The translations under genes and the position numbers were made by a program. A stretch of 64,000 nucleotides of DNA from Hyaloscypha bicolor E (lineage: Eukaryota > Ascomycota > Leotiomycetes > Helotiales > Hyaloscyphaceae), in assembly GCF_002865645.1 (NCBI RefSeq), contig NW_020194515.1, positions 1,178,001 through 1,242,000 on the forward strand, read 5' to 3'. The notes under the pieces are model-generated. The model saw only the letters and a list, made by a program, of their open reading frames with translations, did not search any database and had not been told where the DNA came from. This document shows positions 1-13,619 of this stretch, in pieces (positions within the stretch are counted from its first letter, which is position 1; the number at the start of each line of letters is the position of its first letter).

Positions 1-429
1 AAAGAAGAGAATTACTCATTAATTTTATAAAGTATCCGGTAGCCTAAAAAAGAAAATAGCTAGCTTTTATTAAGAACTAATAATTATTTTATTAAAGGAG
101 AAAATTACTTATTAACTTTATAAAAAAGTATCCGGTAGCCTAAAAAAAAAAGACTCTAATTCTTACTAATTAATAAGTAGTTAGCTATTTAATTATCTAT
201 TTATTTAACTATTTATTATTTTTTAAAACTAATTTCTTTTGGCTTTAAAACTGCTTTCTTAGAAACTATTCTTTTTATTTATATAATACCCGAAATCTAT
301 AAAACCCTCTTTCTAAAACATATATTCTATATATACTCTTAAAGCTCTTTAAAGTTTTAGACTCTCCTAGAATTATAATATTTTACTTCCTAAATTTCTT
401 ATTATAAACGAAATTTTTAAGAGCAAGAT

Positions 430-605
430 ATTTATTTTAATATTCTTACTAGATATCTAGATATCTAGATATCTCGGTATCTAGATATTTCTATTAGATA
501 TCTCAATATCTGGATATTTTAATTAGATATCTAATATTTAAATAAATATCTAGTATCTAAATAAATATCTGGTATCTAAATAAGTATCTAGATATCTGAA
601 TATCT
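430..605. repeat. TATCTAGATATC-type minisatellite in the Copia leader
   Basis: Imperfect repeats built on GATATC/GGTATCT with spacers such as AAATAA. The same type of array occurs at 19,545-19,660 in the second Copia unit, with a different order and number of units, so it belongs to the element's untranslated leader and varies between copies. Confidence 0.7.
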
Positions 606-769
606 AAATAACCTTATTACTAAATTATTTTTATAAACTTATTATAAACTACCTTATTTTTAAACTTCTCTTATTTTTAAACTCCTCTTATTATAAATCA
701 CATATATATTAGAAAGAGCTTAGCTTTAAGAATTTAATATAATAGAATTATAAAATAAATATATATAAA

Positions 770-3700
770 TAAAGAAATAAAAAAGTAGTATTAATCTAAT
801 TACTTATAGTAATAAAGAACTCCTAAACTACCTTAATACTAGACTATTTTAGTATAAGATAAAAAAATTAACTAATAATAATTTCTAGGAATTATTTAAG
901 AATAATTTTAGTAATTTTAATTTCAAAATATTTAATTAACTAGATTAATATAAACTGTATTAATTATAAGCTATTTTATAATATAGTAGTATTTATATTA
1001 AATATAATAATAAAGAATAATATATTTGAATTATAGCTAATATTATTATTATTAAACTAGATCTTAATATAGGCCTTATTACCTTACTATATATATTTCT
1101 TAATAATAGTATTATAAGAAATTAATAAACTAAACTAATTATTACTTATATTTCTTTATTATCTATAATTACTTCTATTAGTACTAGATTATAAAAAGCT
1201 AGTAATAATAGATTTCTATTATTTCTATTATTTTCAAATAGTTCTTTAAATAGCTTTTTTATTATAAAGCTAATTAGAGAAATAATAAAGATATATACTA
1301 AAATATAGAAATATAATAGAACTAATAATAGTTTTAATTAAAAACTCGCTATTTTTCTCGATATTTACTAATATATAAAGCTTTTATAAAAGGCATTAGT
1401 AAGAGCTTTTCCTATTATATTAAAAGAACTAATATAAGATTACTTTTATAATAACTAGCTTTCTTAATATATATATATAAAGGCCTATATAAATATTTAT
1501 AGTTTCTTTAAAAGCCCTAGTTTCTAATATTAAAATTTAAATAAATAGAATATTATTATAATAGTAATTATAATAGTTTAATATCTCGAAAAGATAATAT
1601 TTGAGCTTATTTAGTTACTAATTAATAACCTATATAAATTATAATATAAACTAATACTTGCTTTATAAAATACCAAATTCCTATATAATAAGATTATTAT
1701 CTTTTATTAAAATATATTAGTATACTAATATATAGTTTCGGATTCTTTTTCTAATTTCGGCTAGCTTATTAATAAGCTCTAATTATCTATTACTACTTAT
1801 AAGAAAAAGTAATAGATTAATACCGAAATTCTTTTTACTAATTAATAATATTATTTAAAAAAATAGCCAAATAACTATTTATTCGGAAATTATTAATATA
1901 ATTCTAGTTATAACTACAGCTCCCGAAATAGCTATTTAAATAGCTATAAGTCCCGTAATTATAATAACTATCTAAATAAATCATGTTTTATATATAAAAA
2001 CCCCGAATATTGCTTCTAAAAGCATATATTAAAGAAATAAGAAACTAAGAAAACTTAATTTAGAACCCGAAACTTCTATTAATTTAATAAGAAATTTAAT
2101 AGTAGCTATTTATATCTAGTAGCCAAAGTTAAAAGAGAAGAATATTATAAGAGTAATAAGAATAATAATAGAAAGAACTATTTAGGTAATACTTTTAAAG
2201 CTTTTCTAGTATTAATAAATAAATTAAAGAATTAGTATTTAGATTTCTATTTTATTTTAGTTAAGAGCCTTTTAGCTACTCCTACTATACTAATAATTAT
2301 AGCTAATACTCTTATAAATAATTTTAATTCTCTTTTTCTTATATACTAATTAATAAATAAGAATTATATCTTGGAATCTAATAAATTATTAATAGAATTA
2401 GTAATAGAAAACACTTAAATCTTTATAATAAATAATGTCTCTGAATATAATATCTATTACTTTTACGGAATTATAATTAATACTAGAGCTTCTAGATTTT
2501 TAATTACTAGTTCTAATTAATTTCAAGCTTTATAGTAAACTAATAATAATATTAAATTTAATAAAACTACTAAAGATTAAGTTAATATTTAGTTTAGTAT
2601 TAGATCTATATCTTCTATTAGATCTATAATAGTAAGAATTCTAATTAGGCAAATATAATTCTATATTATACTTATAAAAACTCTATTTTTATTTAGCTTA
2701 ACTAATATAAATAAGCTAAGAGTTTATTTTAATAATTTTACTAATTATTTTATTACTTTTATTAGATATTATATACCTATAATATAATGTTTTAAATACT
2801 TTTTCTTGCTTTAGAATATTATATTATAAAGCTTTATTTCCGAATTCTTTAATTATAATTCCTGTTTTCTTATAAATATTGAATTATAATATCTATACTA
2901 ATGTTTTAGTTATTTATTAGTTAGTAAATTCCGAAATATATTAAAATAAATAGACTATAATATTAGCTTTAATTATTCTATTATTATTAATATTTTCTAT
3001 ATTTCCGGTAAGCTTATATTCTATATTATTAATAAAGGCACCCGATATTAAGCTAGCTAATAGCTATAAAATATTAGTATAATATATATTTGAAATATCC
3101 TAAAATAATATTAGATTAATACCTATTTAGGCCCTTTTAATTAGATTATAGTAAATGCCAAAAAGCAGTTTACTAATAAAGAGTTTATTTAATTTATAAA
3201 TACTACAAGTACTAAAGTTAAAATCGTTTTTATAAAAGCTTATAATTTTATTAGAATTATAAAACGCTATTATAGCCCGATTTAATATATTTATCTTATT
3301 ATTATAGCCGAAATTAATAGAATTAATAAGGATATTATATTCCGAATAGCTTTTAAGGCTATTAATAACTTTATAAAACCTAATAGTATTATTCTAATTC
3401 TTTTAATTTATAATACTTTATCTTAAATAACTAAATATAATACTTTATTATTAACTATATTATAATAATTAGTAGTATTTAAGAAAATAATAACGGAAAT
3501 TCAAAAGCTTTAAGCTAGATATTAAATTATAAATACCCTAAATGCCCGAAATAGTTCTAATATTATTAATATTTATAAACTTCTTCTAAATTCAAATATT
3601 TTCATATAATATAAAGGAAATACTAGTTAATCTAGTAATTGAAATAGGCTATATAAGCTTATAGTAATAGACGGAAAGTTTTATATACTAGTTCTATTAT

Positions 3701-5440
3701 ATAATAATACTATCTTTTATTTAATCTCTATAAAACCCTTTTATAAAAGAAATATTAAGGTTAGTACTAATAGCCCCGAACCTGGATCTATTTCTAAACT
3801 TTATAATAAGGCTAAAAGTAATATAAGTATAATTTCTTTTACTATTCCCGCTATTCTACTAAAGTATAACAGGAAATACCCTTATAAGAACCCTAATATT
3901 ATAATATTTCTATAAAATAATAACTTATACGAGAACTCTTATTAAGTTAAAATTACTAGCTTTCTAGAAAAGAATATATTTGAAATTACTTTCAGATCTC
4001 AAATACTAGAAAGAGTATATATCTTTAATTCCCGATTTATTAATGAGATTAAGAATAAGGATATAGAGAGAGAACTTAAGAAATCGAGATTAGTTATTTA
4101 AGCTTATAATAATAATAAGAAATATATAGTATTAATATAATTACTAACTATTTAATATATTAGTTAGAGAATTATTCTCTATATTACTACTATAATTATA
4201 GGAATTATAAAGCTATATTTATAGGATATATTATAAGCTTATATCTAATTAATAATCTTGCTTAATTATAATTTCTATATTAATTTATCTTATAAGCTTA
4301 CTAAATAGCTAAATCTAAATAATAATTTGATTCTAAAAGTTATAAAACTATTATATAATATATTAAAAGCTAGGAATTATTAGTTTAAAATCTATTATTT
4401 CTATTATATTAATAAGCTCTTTATAAAATAATTAACTTATAATTCTTGTTTCTTTTATAGTAAGTAATTATTTGGAATTATTAGTCTTTAAACTAATAAT
4501 ATCTTATTTATTAGAAATAATAATTTTATAAAAGTAAAGTAACTAAAGCTCTATAAGACTAAGTTCTTGGCTAAGAAATATAAATACTTTACTTTTAATT
4601 ATAATCTCAAATTTAATAAAAGTATTATTTATATAGAAACTACTAGAATTACTCTTATATAGAAATACTAGTATAAAAACTTCCGAATTATATTAGTTAA
4701 GAATTCTACTATTATAAGTAATAGAAATACTATATATTAAAATCTTTCTATTAAAGATTAATATATTATTTAATATACTAGAAAAGTATATATTATATTA
4801 GTTTATTAATTAGAAGCTTTATATAATCTATTAATTACTATTTAAGCTATTAAATTTTTAGAAACTAATATTAAGGTACTTAATAAGTATATTTAATAGC
4901 AAATTAAGAATATTATTAGAAAACTGAAATTTATAAAGCTAGTAAAGGAATTCTTATATTTAATTATTTTTACAAATATTTTATTTATAAATAATCGAGA
5001 TTTTTCTTTCTAAATCAAATATATTCTAGTTCTAGTAAATAGAACTAGGTATACTAATATTATCTACTAGTTCTCTACTAAGTATAAAAAAGTTACTAGA
5101 AGTATTCTAATTTTAAAACTTTATAATATAGCTTATAATTTTAATATAGGTACTTCTATTAAATTAATAATTAATAAAGTACTAGAAATGGAATTTTTAC
5201 TAGTTATTTATATGAATTCGAAATTATTATATAAATATCTTATTAAATTAGATACTACTCGAGAGAAATACCTAATAATTAATATAATATACTTTTACTA
5301 GATATATAAATAACGAGAAATTACAGAAGTTAAATAGATTAAGGAAAAATTAAATCCTGCCGATTTTATAATGAAATTAAAATTCTTAAATACTTTTAAG
5401 TATCTAATTAATATAAATATAATATAATTAGATATAAAGA
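770..5440 (+). pseudogene. Copia gag-pol relic, copy A
   Basis: The polyprotein would have supplied Gag, aspartic protease, integrase, reverse transcriptase and RNase H for retrotransposition. Visible remains: a CCHC-like knuckle near 1,985-2,040 (CFIYK...H pattern); the protease active site near 2,479, where DTGAS now reads NTRAS; an integrase C-terminal part at about 3,120-3,640; RT with a 'LKVIKLLY' block near 4,335 and the TDD-type catalytic triad reading TNN near 4,488; and an RNase H end with an 'NPADF' block near 5,350. Many TAA/TAG codons interrupt it, at positions where CAA, CAG or TGG would be expected. It is dead. Family assignment to Copia is firm from domain order and motifs; exact ends are approximate. 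Confidence 0.8.
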
Positions 5441-5508
5441 AATAAATTAAATATAAATAAAATAGGAAATAGATATATAAAATAAAGAGAAATAGATATA
5501 TAAAATAA

Positions 5509-5811
5509 TATAATATAATAGGTTATACTTATTAAAAATTATATTATTTTAGTAGTTTTAAGGTTTAGGTTATATAGTAAAGGCTATAGTCTTTTATATA
5601 TAACTTGCGGAAATTATATAAGAAAGCTAGTTTTTCTATAGATTTAGAGAATAATTCTTTATAAGTATTTAATTAATTAAGCTTTTATATACTATATATT
5701 ATTTATATTTTACTATTTATACTTTTAATTTATTATTTTATTATTAAGTTATATTTTATACTCTAATATACTTTATATGGGTTTTTGTCTTATTATAGTT
5801 TCTCTCTTATA
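5509..5811 (+). repeat. 5' LTR of Gypsy copy B
   Basis: A 303-bp direct repeat of 18,268-18,570, and inverted at 34,350-34,652 and 45,688-45,990. It begins TATAATATAATAGG, where the least mutated copy (45,990, read on the minus strand) has TATAATATGGCAGG, and ends ...TTTCTCTCTTATA. It contains the 36-bp palindrome at 5,570-5,605. Confidence 0.85.
5570..5605. repeat. 36-bp near-palindrome, copy 1 (Gypsy B 5' LTR)
   Basis: Arms GTTATATA and TATATAAC flank inner arms AAAGGC and GYCTTT around a central TATA. See the finding on its ten copies. Confidence 0.85.
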
Positions 5812-6239
5812 TATTTTATAATAAGTAATATAAGGAAAATAGAAACTTTATAGTTAAGATAATACTCTTATAAAGTTCTAAGAAATATCTATAAGGCGGA
5901 TTATTAGCTTAGTAAGTTAGGAGAAAAAAGAGCTATTATAATACCTTAAGCCTAAAGCCGAAATATTAAGGATATATAAGTATTAATCTTAATATCTTAT
6001 ATTAATTTCTAATATATCTAGTAACTTAAATACAAATTAGTTATAAAATATAATTACTAGTATAATATATAAGAGTAATAAAAATAGAGGCTAATTATAG
6101 AAGGAAAAGAAATAGAGGAAATAGAATAAGAAATATTATACTAAGATAATATAAGTCAGACCTTAGTTAGAACTAGACTTTAATACTCGGAAATAAAGTT
6201 ATATTATTAATTTATATATTATTTTTAGTTATAATAAAA

Positions 6240-8300
6240 GCCGGAATTTAAATAGCTTTAATCTTAGTAATAAAGCTTATTCCTAAGTCCGAAAAAAATA
6301 TCTAAAAGAGGAAATATTCTTAAATTTAAATAAAATAATAAACTAGAATTGGAAAAAAAAATTAAAAAAAAATTAGGAATAAGAAATTATATAAATAAAC
6401 TAGAGAAGCTTCTAGAAAAAGAAATAGATACTAAATAGAGAAAGAAAAGAGAATTTAGAAAAGTCAGAAAAATTAGTAAAATTATATTTATTATTTTTAT
6501 TATTATCTTTAATAATATTAATAAATATATTTAGTTTAGTAAAATTAAGAAAAAATACTATAGGTATTAAGCTAAAGAAATAGAAAAGAGAATATAAATA
6601 ATAGAAATAAAACTAGAAAAGCTATTATTTTATTATTACTAATACTAAAACTTAAATCTTAACTATATCTATTATTATTAACTAGTTTTTTCCTAATTCT
6701 GGTTCCTAAATTAAAAGATATATTTAAACGAGAAATTAGTTCTTTAGGAATATTATTAATAGAAGTCTTAGATACGAAAACTCTATAATTAGCTATAAAA
6801 GAAATTATTGAAATTAATATAGCTAAAAACAAATATATACTAGTACCGGATTTAAACTTGCCGCTTATAAGAGCTTCTAAAGTATTATAGTTTTAGAAAA
6901 GTAATATCTCTATATTCTTGAAATAGTATATAAATATATATAAGAACTATTATATTTCTAATAATACTAAAAGAAAGAGAATTATCTATTATATTTCTCT
7001 TATTTATAAGAATTAGATTAAGGTTATACTAGAATACTATACTAATAATCTAGGAGATTACTAGAAAACTAAGTTCTTTAAGACCTTACTAAAGGAATTC
7101 CGAGAATATAACTAGGAAATACTTAAAATTAGCTATAACTTTCTTAATTAAATTATTATATAAGTCGAGAATAAAGAAATCTCGTTTAAGTCTTATATTA
7201 ATATATTTAATAAAGTATTAAAGAAGTTACTAAAAAGGAAAGAAATAAATAAAATTACTTAGTATTAAGAATTTATAAGAGAATTATTTATTTTAGTAAA
7301 ATATTATATTCTTAAAAATATAAACTTTAAGCCTATAAATATTTCTACCTATAAATATAATAAGATATATAAGAAGATAATAATATCCTATTAGTATAAA
7401 GAAAAGAAATATTATTTTAATATTACTAATAATTTAGATATATCTAGATTTAAATAAGAATACTTAAATATAGTAATTTATAATATAATTCCTAAACTAG
7501 AAAATAATTATTTCTTACTAGTTTCTTTTATTATACTTTCTAAAGCTACTATAGATATAAGTAAGAAAAGAACTTAGCCTATAGCTAATTATATAAAACT
7601 TACTAAAAGTAATAAACCTAAGGGAAATAATATTAACTAGCTAATAAGAAGTCTAGAAAAACTATCTATTATTATTATAACTTAAGAGAACCTATAGAAA
7701 TAACTTAATATAGCTACTATTATAATTCGAGAGAATATTCGTAGCCTGCTTATATAGCCTAGCTAATTATAGTAAGTATAATAGTATTAATAGCCTAGTA
7801 AATATAATTCGAGTTTTTAGAAAAAATATACTAGAAATTATAATAGAGGTTATAAAGAATATTATAGTAATTATAGTAATTAAACTAGAATAAGTAAAGG
7901 ATCCAAATAACTATATTTTAGAAAAAGTTAGTTTTAAGTATAATTAGAAAATATTATTTAAGTTAATATAGCCTATAATATAAACCTAGAACTAAAAGAA
8001 TAAATTTGCTATAAGTACTATAATAGAAATAAGAATAATAATATTAATCCAGAATATATTTATATCTTTTAGTTCTATTACTTACTAATAAAAGAACTTA
8101 TAAATTATAAATATACTTACTAATTTAATAAAAGATAATATAAAGGGCTATTTAAGCCTAAATAAGAAAGCATTTCTTTTTTCTTTACTAATAAGTACTA
8201 GTAGTTTAACTAAATTATTTCCCAAATTTAAAAAGAAGAATTTAATTATAACTTAAATACTTAATCCAAAAATATCTAGAAATTAATAGGAAATACCTAG
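6240..8300 (+). pseudogene. Gypsy copy B gag-like relic
   Basis: A plus-strand frame with RIP-type stops precedes the protease. An Arg/Asn/Tyr-rich stretch near 7,720-7,900 is followed near 8,000-8,110 by a Cys-rich segment (CYKYYNRNK, with further possible Cys codons mutated to Tyr), in the place where a nucleocapsid knuckle is expected. Gag packages the RNA in this class. The assignment rests on position and composition, not on a strong motif. Confidence 0.5.
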
Positions 8301-8849
8301 TTTACTAGGCAAGAAAAAGAAAAGAAAACTAGCTAACCGAAATCTATATATAAAAGCAAGCAAGTTATATCTAGGGAATCTAAATAGCCGCTTTATCTTA
8401 GAGGAAATTATATTAGAATTACTAATACTTTAGGTTCTGAAATTAATAAATAATACTAAGATTTGGCTATAAATAGTATTTCTATTAATACTATAATAGG
8501 TTTCTTATTAAGAAAAAAAGAAAAGAAATAGAAATAGCTAAAGAGGTTTTCCGAAAATAAGCTAGAGTAAAAAAGAAGCTACTTTATATAAGAAGCCAGA
8601 AGAATATTATTCTAAGAAATAATAGATAAGGAAATAGCCTAGCTAAAAATATAAATATTAATACTTCTAGAAATAAATAAAACAAATTAGGGACCTAATA
8701 TATTCTTAATTATAATAAGTATAGAATTCCTAAAATTAATAATATTCTAATAAGATTACTAAAAAAAGTAACTATTCTATTTCTAAAAACTTAGAAGAAA
8801 ATAAGAATATTTATTAATACCTTAAAAATACTAGATCTAGTTATTATAC

Positions 8850-11800
8850 TTTAGAACTAATAGATTAAGAATAATATTTCCTATCTTACTATCTTATAAA
8901 TAGGAAATCCTATTATATTAAATATAATTAGATATATTAGGAAATCTATAGAACTAATAGCTATAGCTTATATAATAAATAAAATATTTAAGAAATTAGA
9001 AATATTAGCTCAGATATCTAATATTAATAAAATTATTTAATTTAAAGGCAATAGTATTAATATTTAGATATTACTAGCTTATAAATATATTATATAAGCT
9101 TTATATTTCTGATTTGTATTTTAAGAATCTTAAAGAAATATTAAATATAAAGAAATAATTAATACTAGAGCTAAAGTTAATATTTTCTCTAAAAAGATTT
9201 CTAGAAATATTAGTAAAATAATATATAATACTATAGATTATTAAATATTTACTATTACTAGAATAGAATTTGGATTTGCAGGAATAGTAAAGCTTAGAGC
9301 TAAGATTATAAATAGAGTAAAATACGAAAATATATTTTTTCTAGTTAAAGAGGCTTTAAAAATCCTATTTAGTTAATTATTCTTAGTAAAAATAAAGATA
9401 AATATTATATATAAAAGTAATAGTTTATAGGATAAAAAATTTACTAATCCTAAAGATAACTAGAATACCTATATTATTATAATTATTCTATTTTTAAAGA
9501 ATACTGGAAAGCAGAAAAAAGTAATAGTTTAAGAATACTAAGCTCCTAAAATTAAGGAATTAAGTAATATGAAATAGGAAACTAAAAGTAAAGAAGAAAA
9601 ATAAAGCCTAGTATTATAACTAGTAATAATATTAGAAAGAATAGGAAAATACTGGAATTTCTTATAGATTCTTTTATTTTAGGTTTAAGAATTTAGGAAA
9701 TTAATAATATTTTTAGAGAAACTAAAATAAAAAAGGCTCTAATTAGAGTATTATTAAAAGTAATTCCGGAATTAATAGAAAAAGAAGTAAAAAGGGTATT
9801 AAATAAAGATATTTTTAAAAAAGAAATAAAATAGTATTTCTTAATAATAAAGAAATATATTCCTAAAGCTAAGGAATATTAAACTTAAGACTAGAAAGAA
9901 TTCTGGAATATATAGGAGCTTAAGAAAGATATATTAAAATATTAAATAAAAAGATATTCTCTATATTTAACTAGAAAAAAATTAAATAGGAAGGTTATAA
10001 ATTTCAGAGATTAGATAAAAAGAATACTAGAGAAAATAACTATAGTTCTTAAAGAAAAAAATAATAATTATAGTCTATTTCTAGTTATAGAAATATATAA
10101 AATAAAGAATAAGAAGATTTAACTAGTAAATACTAATAATAGAACTAGAAAAGGCTTTAGTAAATATCTAAACTAGTTTAAAAGATCTAAAGCTAAAGAA
10201 TATTTATAGGAATATACTAGGAAATATAAGAACTACTTTTTACTAAAGATATTAGCTATTTTAAAAGGTTTATAACTTATTTCGGAATATCTTAAATAAT
10301 TAGATATTAGTAACTAGCTCTAAGAAAAAAAACTAGCTATATTCCGAGAATTAATAATTAATTAAGAAGATATAAATATATTTAATTAGAAAGAAGTAGG
10401 AAAAGTTTATAAGAATATTAGCTTATCTATTCTAATTAAGACTATTAAGTATAAAACCTAGTAAGAAAAGAATTTCTTATATCCCAAAGCTCTAGTATTA
10501 GTAATAATAAAAATATTATTAGAATATCTAAATTATAAAATCCTTAAGAAATATAATAGACCTTACCGAAATCTATAATTCTTAATTATAAAGAAAGTTA
10601 CTAGAACTTATAAACTAATTAATACTACTATAAAAATGAATTTAGTAATCCTATAAAATACTAACTTACTTTTATTTACTAATAAAATCTTAAAGAAATT
10701 TACTAAATATACTTATATTTTTCTAATTAATTTCTTTTCTAAATATAATTAACTTATATTAGATACTTATAATAGAGATTTAACTATATTTATAATATTT
10801 CTAAGACTATTAAGAATAACTATATTATCTTAGGGAACTACTAATTCTATTATATAATTTATATAGGTTATTATAACTATTCTAGAGAATCTATATTCTA
10901 AAATTACTATATTATTTATTAATAATATTAGAATTAAGAGATCTTATATAAAGTATAATAGGTAGCTTATTTTACCCGGAATTTAGTATTTTATATTTAA
11001 ATATCTTTAAAACCTAAATATAATCCTGGATAGAATTAAATAAGCCAGAGCTAGTATAAGAGAAAAATCATAGTTCTATTATAATAGTATAGTTATTATT
11101 AGCTTTATTTATAAAGTATTTAGAAAAAGCCCTTCGAGTTTTGGAATTATTAAGATCTTAAAATAGAAGTATTATAATAGTATAACTAAAGGTAAGGCAT
11201 TTATTAGAATTATTATTTATTATTATATTTGAATTAAAGGCTTTATAATTATTACTAAACTCATTTATTATTTAATAAGAAAGAATATAATATAAAACTA
11301 GAATAATAAATAAAAGTAAGCTATATAAATTCTTTAGGAAAAGCTTATTATTACTCTAATATTTTATAAGTTATACTATAATTTATTAGAAAGTTAGGAA
11401 ATAATTATATTAGTAGTAAATACTAGCCCAAATAAATAAGGTAAAACTCTTAGTTAATATAATAATAAAGAGAAAAAGAAAGTTATATAATACAAGTCTA
11501 GAATCTGAAATAATATTAAATAGAAATATAATATTACTAAGAGAAAATACTAAAGGCTAGTAAAGTATTTATAAAAAGTATAATTCTAGCTATATAAAGT
11601 TTATTTTATTCTTAAACTAGATACTAATATACTTATTATATAACTAAGTAAAGTAGCTATAGATTTTCCTGGGGCTCTAGTTACTTATTAGCTAGTATGA
11701 ATTTAATTATTTAATTTTAAAGTTAAGTATATTAAAGGAACTAAGTATATTACTATTAATAAATTATTAAGATATCTATAATAAGAAGGTAATACTAAAG

Positions 11801-13600
11801 ATAATAAGAATATTAATAAATAGTTAGTAATAGAGCTTAATACTATTAGAATAATACTTATTAAGTAAAAAATTCGAATAAAGAAAATAGTTCCGATTTA
11901 GTTATATAATATTATTTTAAGGAATCCGACTTCTAAGACCTTTACTAGATATTTAAATAATAGTATCTAGTTACTAGAAATTAATAATTAAAGCCTTATT
12001 ATATTTGAAAACAAATTAGTAATATTAAAAAATAATAAAATCCGGAAGTTATATAGTAAAGGCTATAGCCTTTTATATATAACCTCTAGTAAAATAGTAA
12101 ATAATAATACTAACTTTTATACTTTATTTAATAATCTAATTATTTTATTAGACTTTTTAAATAATAGCTATTTTAAATAATATTAGAATATTATATAATA
12201 CTTTATAATACTTTCTAGACTAGAAAAAATATCTAGGGCCGAATTTCGAAAGTTAAATAGGGAAGCTTTAAATTATAGTATAAGAGATTAATTACTATAA
12301 AGAGTTATATCTAAAATATATTTATCTTAATTTATTATTAATAATTAAGAATAAAGAGAAATTATTATTAAAGAGCTATATAATAAAATTAGATATACTA
12401 GAAAAGAAAATACTTTTTACTTAATAGCTAGCTACTATTACTAGAAAAGTTATTATAACTATATACGGAAGTATATTAATACTTATAAAATCTATTAATA
12501 TAAGAATAAAAAAAGATAAAAAGAAGTTTTATATCTAATAAAAGCTATATTTCTTTTCTATTATTTTAGAATTAATATAATTAAATTACTAGACTATAAA
12601 AGATATAACTTATTAGTTATTATTAGAAATAACTTCTTAGAATAGATTAAAGCTAGATCTTTAAAGAACCTAACTAGTAAAAAGATTATTAAGTTTATTT
12701 AGGAAAAAATTATTTATAAATATAGTTTATTTAGATAGCTTAAGATAAATAGTAAATCGGAATTTAAAGAAATAATAATTCAGGAACTTAATAAACTAGG
12801 AATTAATAGAATTATTATTTTGGCCTATAATTCTAAAAGAAATAGTATAATTAAAAGAAAATATTAATTAATTATTTAAATACTTATAATACTTATAATA
12901 AATAAAAAGAAGCTTTAGGTAAATTTACTAACCGAGTTACTATATATAAACTAACTAGATTTATTTCTTTTTATATAATTTATAATAGAGAAATAATATT
13001 ACTTATAGAAATATACTTTCTAACCTAGAGAATATTTAGATAAAATAAAGTCTATAATAGAGAAATACTTCTAAAAATATATATAAAATAAATATAAATA
13101 AAAAATAAAGAAAAATAGATAATACTAAAAGAAAAAAAAGTAATTTAATATTACCTATTAGATTTATTTAAAGCCTATTTCTAAAAAGAATCTAATTCTT
13201 ATATATAATATTAAATTAATAAATTAAAATAAGTTAAGAAATATAAAGCTATTATATTACTAGCTTAGCTTATATAAAATAAAATATATAAATTAACTAA
13301 AAGAATATTATATACTAAAAGAACTTAATAGTATTATATTCTAAAGAATATATACCGGGAATTAATTTAAGTAGTTTATTAAAAGAAATAAATTCTAGTA
13401 TTTCCCTAAAAATAAAGTTAATAATAAGTATATATTTATAAATAAATATTTTAAGATAAATATAAAACTAGAAAAAAAAGTAGTTATAAAGTATTATAAA
13501 TAAAATAGTATTTAGGAGATTAAGAAAGCTACTAATATTATTATATATATTTTAAAATTACTAGAATTAAAGAAAGTAAAATATATTTTTTTTTATAAAA
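8850..13600 (+). pseudogene. Gypsy copy B pol relic (protease, RT, RNase H, integrase)
   Basis: The protease motif lies near 9,161, where DTGAKVN now reads NTRAKVN. RT is clear at 10,560-10,970: a PYRNPWF-like block, a 'LINFFSKY' block (D to N in IDFFSGY) and the catalytic FIDD reading FINN at 10,918-10,926. Integrase is clear at 12,500-12,900, with blocks resembling GINIIKLP, YNLLVIARDDF and NGVIERG, all with G-to-A or C-to-T substitutions. RT before integrase is the Gypsy order. Numerous stops make it non-functional. Copies C and D carry the homologous region (25,131-28,200 plus, and about 37,900-42,700 minus). Confidence 0.82.
12048..12083. repeat. 36-bp near-palindrome, copy 2 (inside Gypsy B, before integrase)
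   Basis: Same arms GTTATATA/TATATAAC and centre GGCTATAGCC as in the LTRs, but located between the RNase H and integrase segments. The homologous position in C is 26,644-26,679 and in D 39,444-39,479. Confidence 0.85.
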
Positions 13601-13619
13601 GACTAAGAAGAAATATCTA

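Larger units (their letters stand above)
1..5509 (+). mobile_element. Copia LTR retrotransposon, internal region (copy A), RIP-degraded, 5' LTR outside window
   Basis: The whole stretch aligns base for base with a second copy at about 19,067-24,640, differing mostly by C/T and G/A changes. The window opens just inside the internal region, so the 5' LTR lies to the left. Order of landmarks: leader with a GATATC-rich repeat, gag, protease, integrase, reverse transcriptase, RNase H, which is the Copia order. The right end is interrupted by Gypsy copy B at about 5,509, and the 3' LTR resumes at 18,571. Just before the break, a roughly 22-bp stretch (GAAATAGATATATAAAATA) is duplicated in tandem at about 5,466-5,508. 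Confidence 0.85.

Noticed and set aside
430..605. Regularly spaced GATATC-type repeats as a possible CRISPR-like array
   Set aside because: Spacers are not unique, units are irregular, and the array is part of a Copia leader in a eukaryote.
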